Positions 16,301-19,944 of a stretch of 19,944 nucleotides of DNA are shown one piece after another. The stretch covers positions 1 through 19,944 of the forward strand of contig JALXCH010000272.1 in assembly GCA_026991005.1 (NCBI GenBank), in the 5' to 3' direction. The stretch's first letter is position 1. Each line of letters opens with the position of its first letter. The notes below the pieces were generated by a model. That model did not search any database and had not been told where the DNA came from. It saw only the letters and a program-made list of their open reading frames with translations. The stretch is from Calditrichia bacterium. Lineage in GTDB: Bacteria > Calditrichota > Calditrichia > RBG-13-44-9. The position numbers and the translations under genes were made by a program.

Positions 16301-19300
16301 TCACCTTCCCCCATTCATTTTGCCGCCAGTGTAGGTACGGATTCCACCAGTTTCACCACGGATATTTCGCACCTTACCAATGGAATTCCCATAAAAATAG
16401 CCCGGTTAATGCCTCTGGCAAACAATGCTTCCTTGCCGCCCATTAAATTTTACACTCACCAATCGGACGTTGTGCTGGAATTGAACACGTTGTTCAAGAT
16501 TCCCTCTTTTGGCGAAAACTTTGCGGTGGAGGTGAGAGGTCTTAAAATCTCGAAAAGCCAGGGATTACAGATGCCTACCATTTCCTTTAGCAATCCCGGC
16601 GATATGCTGAATTTTAATCTTTTCGCCATGCAGTTTAAAATAACGCAACTGGGCTTTTTCTACGAAACCCACGGAAGCTCCCGGGTGTTTGGTTTAAATT
16701 TGAATGGTACAATTACCGCTTTCGATAATACCAGTTCATTTGAAGGGTTGAAAATTGGATCCGATGGGAGTTTCTCCATAGCCGGAGCCAATTTAATTTC
16801 CGACACTATTAATATTGTCTCGAATAAGTTACAACTCACCGAGTTGTCTTTCCATCAGGATTCGCTCAAGACAACGTTCCGGGTCACACCGCCGGAACCG
16901 CTCAATCAGAATCCCAGTGATGTGCATTTCTATATCGCTCCGGATGGAACCGTGGGTGGTGGCGGCAGAGTTGTACTGTTGGACGAAAACCACGCTAAAG
17001 GAGGTGGAGACCAGACGGAATGGCAATTCTGGAGAGGGACTCTGGACCTGGTGTATCTGGATGTGGATTTGAAGCTGGATCATTTCCGGAACTCCCGGGT
17101 GAATATTAACGGCGACCTGTGGCTGGATAACGATCGCATCGAGTTCGGATATAAAGATGCCAGCGGTCTGCATCCCGGCATCCAGATTGGATTTGATGGA
17201 AGTACTCATTTCACCAATTTCCGATTACAGGGAACGCCTACTTTCGATCTGGAAGTGTTGGAATTTAGACTTACTCATTTAAGTTCGCTCCCCAATTCAA
17301 CATTTGGTATTAAAATTTCCGGTGATGTGAGTGTCAATGTTTCTAATGTGAGTAGTACTATTACTTTTAGTGAATTGGAGATTGATAGCGACGGCAATAT
17401 GCCCAATATTGCCAGCGCCATTAGCGGGGGACGCTTGAGTATCGGAAGCATTTTTTCGCTGGAAATTAATGGGTTCCAATATCTGCCTGATGGTGGAACG
17501 ATAACCTACGATACCGGAGTCCTTCCTACCGGAAGTAACAGCGGTTCCCAAAGAACCGTAACGCGCCACGTCGATTTTTATATCGAATTTGGTGCCAATA
17601 TCACCATTGCCAGTACCTTTAGCGGTGGTGTCCGGAAATTTATGCTTTTCAAGGCCGCAGATACGACTTGCTTTGTGTTAGATGAATTGAACCTGAGCAT
17701 CCAGGATGTGGTGACGGCTTCTCTGGATATGGTGTATTATTCCACCAATAGCGACATCTTTTTCCTGGCTGCGGGTGGTGTGGATGTAAACAATTCACTT
17801 CAGTTTAGTACAGTAGGATTGTTTGAACAGGTCAATGGCAAACTGCGTTTCGGTATATTCGCGGTTCTTGAAATTGGCGGTTCTGGAATTACCTTGTTCC
17901 CGGGAATTCAGTTAGTGACCGTGGGTGGAGGATTCTTTTACAATCCCAAACAGGAATATCTGGATCTGGTGGTTCAAAAAACGGATTTACGTGGTGATAC
18001 CATTATTAACTCTCTACCCTCTTTAACAGGTGGAGAGGCTAAATTTGCAGTAATGTTGTATGCTGGGGTAGTTGTTGTGAGAGAATCCATTGTAAGTGGA
18101 ACCACCTTGATAACCATTACCGACCAATATATTAACTTTGCTGGTCGGGTAGTATTGATGAATATGAATGATAAATTAATAGGAGGATTTAGACTTACTG
18201 CTCGATTCGATAATTTTTACATCGATGGATTGGTGTATGCTAAAATTCAAATGGGAGTTATTAAAGGCAGTGGAATGCTGCAGTTTAAAATTGCCGAAAC
18301 AGATGAAGGAACGCAGTTTTATATTAAAGGAATGGCTCATGCGGTAATTATTAATGAGAAATTTCTGCAGGCGGATAGCCGTTTCTTTATCGGAAATCCG
18401 GGATTCATGTTTCAGGCATCCTCCCGTTCCGGGTTCGATTTCTGGATTGTCAGTGTAAATACTACCATTTCCAGCACCATATGGATGAAATGGCAGGAAC
18501 CTCGGGAATTTGGTGGTTATTTTGCTTTTGAAGTAAAAGCGGAAGTCTTGCTGGGTCTGGCTTCCATTACAGCAGGTGTGAAAGCGATTCTGGTGATTTC
18601 CGATCGTTTTGTAGTGTACGGTGAGGCATATGGTTCAATATGTGTGTGCTGGGGACTGAAATGCTGGGATGGCTCCATCTGGTTAAAGATTAGCAATGTC
18701 GATCCCAAATTTGATGGAGGTTTCGGGCACGATCCGGAGATGAGCAAGAAAATTGAAGAAGCCGAACAAATGGCGGACGAGATGGAGCAAGAGGCTCAAA
18801 AAGCCCAGGATGACATGGAAGCTCAGCTTGCCGCCAGTATTCGCCTGGATGATCAGCAGATTCGCCAGGGAGGAATAAACCTCTTTGCGAGCAATCCCCG
18901 GCAAACGGCTTTGTCCTGGAAATCCATGGAAACGAACAACGGTGGATTATTATCGTCTGAGATAAGTACCCTGAATTCTTATATTAATCAAAGCTTAACT
19001 TTACCTTCAAATATCGCCAATACAGCCAATTATCTGGCGCAGTTGCTGAGCGAGGAGGAAGCGTTACTACAGGAGGCAGAAAATATTGCTGATCAACTGG
19101 GACAGCAACTGGATCAATCCCTCGGTTCGTTACCTTCGGTGGAAAATGCTCTGGAAAATTACGATATGGTGTCGCCCATACAGGCATTGTCCGATTCGGT
19201 TTCCGTAATTACTTACACCGATCCCGAAGGACACGAACACCAGAGCTTTGAGATTAAGCCGCGACTCTCCATCGATGACGATTTGTATAATCAACATAAA

Positions 19301-19944
19301 GAGCGGGCGCGGCAAATGGAGCGGAAGCGGGAACGTATCCTAAATCAGATTTACCAGCAGATATTGAAATTAAACAATTACCTCTCGCAAATCGATGTCA
19401 TATTAAACCGTGAAGATGGTACGGCTACCGTTAAGGCGCTGGGAGAAAAGTACCTGGCTGCCCGCGAAAAGCTGGAGGAATATTTCTGGAAAAATCACGA
19501 GTATATTTACGATCTTACTTCCTGGGCAAGCGGGGCTTTAAGTCATCTGGAAGGATTGAGAAGCGCAGTCGATGATTTTGTTCACGATAAATCCGATCGT
19601 ATCAATAACATCGATGAATTGAAGAATTTAGCAAAAGCACGTGCCCGGAAACTGGCCGATGTGGTATATGCCGGTTCACCGGATCAAGCAGATAATTTTT
19701 ACCAGAAATACTCCTCTAATATCGATCAGTTAAGTGACACCAATAATGTTCGTACGGTATGTAATCGTCTGGGAATTAACCTCTGGATAGATATCCCCCG
19801 CTCGGGTTTGCAGATGTTGGCTTCTCAGTTCGATTCTGCCGTGGTGGCGAACATCACCAATCACGATGAAAAAATAGGTGCAATGAATGCCAAACACGAG
19901 CAGGTTACGAAAGTCATCGATAAAATTTATGAAAAACGAATCGG
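10340..19944 (+). CDS. Giant secreted multi-repeat beta-rich protein with C-terminal helical region, 3' partial
   Basis: I translated this frame codon by codon. It stays open for 3,201 full codons and runs out of the window, so the protein is larger than that. Residues 1-19 are a signal peptide (MRRVFLFVLLTIGLLFSQS). Residues about 20-150 resemble the TANFOR-type N-terminus of giant FCB surface proteins (from memory, unverified), and 151-270 an Fn3-like domain (PELIMPADEEV, LIFQWSP, KYIWYVQAF). From about 400 to 2,105 runs a beta-rich superrepeat of about 720 residues (copies near 401-1117, 1118-1837 and a partial third). Residues about 2,390-2,790 are a different beta- and Gly-rich region ending with CVCWGLKC (C2768, C2770, C2775). 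From about 2,801 the protein is charged and helical. I saw only 11 cysteines and no catalytic motif. It has its own ribosome binding site and a long leader, and is probably a separate transcription unit. A surface or periplasmic structural, adhesive or ligand-carrying role is possible but not shown. The 3' end is missing, so any sorting domain is unseen. Confidence 0.92.
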   Translation, partial: MRRVFLFVLLTIGLLFSQSMQVTLQTQFPSPYLSDWTSTPNIIQVVVTNPGPTAGTFFIKTELESDQYGLIFRGDTQPFTVLGGGSFTIDNTHLIDVNTGTINEDLVQQIRRSNMIPEGTYTLTLELYREGEQTPIDGPIYETLYIVSFDRPELIMPADEEVVLDETSLIFQWSPVVNGIPTFHVRYHLAVFEILPGQVPIQVIQSAYPVFETDVNDAEQLIYPMSAYGRFERGKKYIWYVQAFNNNPGINFGQPLGENEGRSEIFSFYYQEKHEATQNLNTLTRLELVSGVAYLKNLSGTTKTETGTEYILNGSADLVLYVGSDSVVVNVFLNNLTFLKGSLFPPTFTGGEVSASLSGQLNNLGGLANLPIDVTGLHFTPASGLTFQARFQLPAGGLVNPVNLTGNFTLTTTGFSGNLSYTGDWDHSLIQFDHELVKFRVTGIQIDLDNLDARADVRLKYLTSPSQIQIPNIRFSSSRFQIPVNISDTDTLNLIPGYDVLKLVTRGINGNVTLNPTNGNIDFDIVFTAGIKFPYVGNPTRIPEVSFRLSRAGGFQLVNFSPNLSGNLRLNMRWMQMALRNLALTSFTYSGGHFNFDLNVDADFSFPDISGFDTPVIRNIHFTQNGITIGAQTFSNLSLSPIQLAGLRLELKQFRVGAVNFNWSSGTWPNWNFSADIDVKLPNLPLDYASVLRQQVFHLQNVGLGGEHIQVNFPTVNFTGTEGEIPLGGGAAYYVRTLSGKLDLDWSGGSLVNRSTLSMTGSLKLPDILSCGSVQNLGSSTLQMDGFGHISGTVNNFVPTCPIQLGFVSLTVNSSSLSFEFSGSTQRARMSASVSASMPGITGGTHSTATGNITVDLISGELLEGSLTFRNFALQIPTSSPILTFHISQATLNRNGLEINGSQQLALGGSTVGVTFNHLLINLRTLRVVSGDATFQSNFAFRVGLSGGQLSWQAVQAGVASSLHDALQLNLPSNIRISSNGLQISGTSQVQLNYQGMGLDSLRAVFSNDFALQFQPFQIRSGMVEIYYNSNRIAYLDPGGIHVNLGYFGVQALPDRLPLPDVSIAYLVLKQGNTTLVDVTNVSGGVRIATRTGQPVRLVFPALQFNQSTPPEIGVEFSIVVDPLNLQLTSGHIRAVIPDNTPGFDLSAVGIPLNIKNLDYRDISGVKTFTFKGLPKLFSTVLSPSDSISLTLNETGQFDANFNLTLNKTIPLVSGNDMIQLFLSSLTGRIQCSISSLNFSLTASAALKMRLNNSLQDVVGMDLNVTQAGFNVQNLRINSNLGNLPLNLGVIDMTLGDFTIPTLTYNQSSGWDFVFDFSANLGFPQFGNFRLPKIEHIRISRSGIHFPETSFPSLNLTPFQLGGFGLKLTSLRVPEVTVNFFDGSVDFGSASGIRFDLELNMPNLASNMPPALQNIGLLVSNCGFSHGIITGTIQNKQVADPGIEIPIGGGAKFFAKKFRGSLSGDSTSTGWQQKFDVLVEGAFQVPPGLFPCSSPTNISTALHISSSGQISGQIANFLPGCPLRFGPVRLQVDSSSLAFQINGGNQSAIMAMAATLKLPPPTPGDSITATGNITLDLVNGEFINGQIAINTPFRLNLPMDGDFLSFTINQAVLNKDGLLISGSNTLNLGSGASVTANFNNLLIGLSPFEIKSGNVTFSSSFAFKITLENGQLKWQATGVNPTITEDFGVALNLPSTMGIQDGKFFANGSAQVNFRYQGQDYNGLTVQFRNNFKMNLWPPRVVEGKAEFIRDGEVLAYIDSSGFVPGNILAVIPLPDTLGLPNKNIAYMRLKDDAGNLLVETTDNGNAYMLQIKPGKSLKIVIPALKYNGSTPPELTVTSLSIGVNKTTYQLVSGGIQIEAPTDNSLFDLTPRGIPLKVTRFAVRKKSGNYGVLIGAKIQLPQALSDMDLSVDSLMVSASGISGTVTVGQYHASYTSGTTYIKTVNFGTDVPVQLKVEGIRTDFSNTGFQISFSGDLFVDLFKENNSSSPSPIHFAASVGTDSTSFTTDISHLTNGIPIKIARLMPLANNASLPPIKFYTHQSDVVLELNTLFKIPSFGENFAVEVRGLKISKSQGLQMPTISFSNPGDMLNFNLFAMQFKITQLGFFYETHGSSRVFGLNLNGTITAFDNTSSFEGLKIGSDGSFSIAGANLISDTINIVSNKLQLTELSFHQDSLKTTFRVTPPEPLNQNPSDVHFYIAPDGTVGGGGRVVLLDENHAKGGGDQTEWQFWRGTLDLVYLDVDLKLDHFRNSRVNINGDLWLDNDRIEFGYKDASGLHPGIQIGFDGSTHFTNFRLQGTPTFDLEVLEFRLTHLSSLPNSTFGIKISGDVSVNVSNVSSTITFSELEIDSDGNMPNIASAISGGRLSIGSIFSLEINGFQYLPDGGTITYDTGVLPTGSNSGSQRTVTRHVDFYIEFGANITIASTFSGGVRKFMLFKAADTTCFVLDELNLSIQDVVTASLDMVYYSTNSDIFFLAAGGVDVNNSLQFSTVGLFEQVNGKLRFGIFAVLEIGGSGITLFPGIQLVTVGGGFFYNPKQEYLDLVVQKTDLRGDTIINSLPSLTGGEAKFAVMLYAGVVVVRESIVSGTTLITITDQYINFAGRVVLMNMNDKLIGGFRLTARFDNFYIDGLVYAKIQMGVIKGSGMLQFKIAETDEGTQFYIKGMAHAVIINEKFLQADSRFFIGNPGFMFQASSRSGFDFWIVSVNTTISSTIWMKWQEPREFGGYFAFEVKAEVLLGLASITAGVKAILVISDRFVVYGEAYGSICVCWGLKCWDGSIWLKISNVDPKFDGGFGHDPEMSKKIEEAEQMADEMEQEAQKAQDDMEAQLAASIRLDDQQIRQGGINLFASNPRQTALSWKSMETNNGGLLSSEISTLNSYINQSLTLPSNIANTANYLAQLLSEEEALLQEAENIADQLGQQLDQSLGSLPSVENALENYDMVSPIQALSDSVSVITYTDPEGHEHQSFEIKPRLSIDDDLYNQHKERARQMERKRERILNQIYQQILKLNNYLSQIDVILNREDGTATVKALGEKYLAAREKLEEYFWKNHEYIYDLTSWASGALSHLEGLRSAVDDFVHDKSDRINNIDELKNLAKARARKLADVVYAGSPDQADNFYQKYSSNIDQLSDTNNVRTVCNRLGINLWIDIPRSGLQMLASQFDSAVVANITNHDEKIGAMNAKHEQVTKVIDKIYEKRI
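11540..13690 (+). repeat. Protein superrepeat copy 1 (about 717 residues) in the giant gene
   Basis: Encodes residues about 401-1117. Landmarks shared with copy 2, in order: VTGIQIDLDNLD (11660), LIPGYDVLKL (11818), an NIHFTQNGI block followed by LSPIQLAGLRLELKQFRV (12194-12309), EIPLGGGA (12509), ATGNITVDL (12884), GGQLSWQA (13178) and STPPE (13661). Spacing to the matching landmarks of copy 2 is 2,121-2,166 nt. Boundaries are approximate, because the repeat is circularly permutable by eye. Confidence 0.8.
13691..15850 (+). repeat. Protein superrepeat copy 2 (about 720 residues) in the giant gene
   Basis: Encodes residues about 1118-1837. Landmarks: AVGIPLNIKNLD (13781), PLVSGNDMIQLF (13969), HIRISRSGI followed by LTPFQLGGFGLKLTSLRV (14345-14459), EIPIGGGA (14669), ATGNITLDL (15044), NGQLKWQA (15344) and STPPE (15827). 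The central half, from GGGA to STPPE, is the best conserved against copy 1. Similarity is at protein level only; the DNA is well diverged, so the duplication is old. Confidence 0.8.
15851..16650 (+). repeat. Protein superrepeat copy 3, partial and diverged
   Basis: Encodes residues about 1838-2104. PRGIPLKVTRF (15950) matches the GIPL/GIQI landmark of copies 1 and 2, 2,169 nt after copy 2. GLKISKSQGL followed by FNLFAMQFKITQLGF (16538-16655) matches the HIRISRSGI block, 2,193 nt after copy 2. Beyond about 16,650 the match fades. A GGGG segment near 16,955 may correspond to the GGGA landmark, but the cysteine pair and the STPPE block of copies 1 and 2 are absent. Confidence 0.6.
18740..19944 (+). 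other. Helical, coiled-coil-prone C-terminal region of the giant protein
   Basis: From about residue 2,801 composition switches from beta-type to helix-type. A first acidic stretch (MSKKIEEAEQMADEMEQEAQ and on) is followed by Leu/Gln/Glu-rich stretches such as LLSEEEALLQEAENIADQL, and then a basic/acidic helix around 19,300-19,380 (KERARQMERKRERILNQIYQ). The pattern continues to the window end (AKHEQVTKVIDKIYEKR). Coiled-coil pairing is inferred from composition, not from a heptad calculation. Confidence 0.6.

Overview
The window looks like part of the chromosome of a Gram-negative bacterium of the FCB group (Bacteroidota, Ignavibacteriota, Calditrichota and related candidate phyla). Three things point there: a secreted M6-peptidase-like protein with a C-terminal tail resembling type IX secretion (Por) sorting domains, an outer-membrane protein with an Omp85-like barrel, and two small DUF5683-like membrane proteins. 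The phylum cannot be fixed from sequence reading alone. All genes lie on the + strand and no mobile element, tRNA, rRNA or CRISPR array was seen.

Layout. 1-2948: 5'-truncated gene for an M6-metalloprotease-like secreted protein whose HExxH zinc site is replaced, so it is probably a pseudoenzyme. 2949-3549: non-coding DNA dominated by a strictly 7-nt-phased array, (ATTTGNN)n, in a degenerate block (3118-3306) and a near-perfect block (3383-3529). 3550-9504: a compact run of four genes: a gluzincin peptidase / beta-propeller / Omp85-like barrel fusion, two paralogous DUF5683-like proteins (the first overlapping the fusion gene by 4 nt), and an RmlD-like NAD(P)-dependent sugar-nucleotide reductase. 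A likely intrinsic terminator follows at 9527-9553. 9554-10339: a long non-coding leader with several inverted repeats. 10340-19944: one uninterrupted reading frame of at least 3,201 codons that leaves the window.

The giant protein is the most striking item. I translated it codon by codon and found no stop. It has a signal peptide, an N-terminal region resembling the TANFOR-type start of giant FCB surface proteins (from memory), an Fn3-like domain, a beta-rich superrepeat of about 720 residues (two full copies and a recognisable part of a third), a further beta-rich region ending in a CxCx4C motif, and then a switch to a long helical segment. Each full superrepeat carries a matching cysteine pair.

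How the genes may work together (inference): most products have signal peptides and envelope features, so this reads as an envelope or surface-export neighbourhood. The 3550-9504 genes are probably co-transcribed at least in part. The giant gene is probably a separate transcription unit. Nothing in the window proves a physical link between the giant protein and the peptidase/barrel protein.
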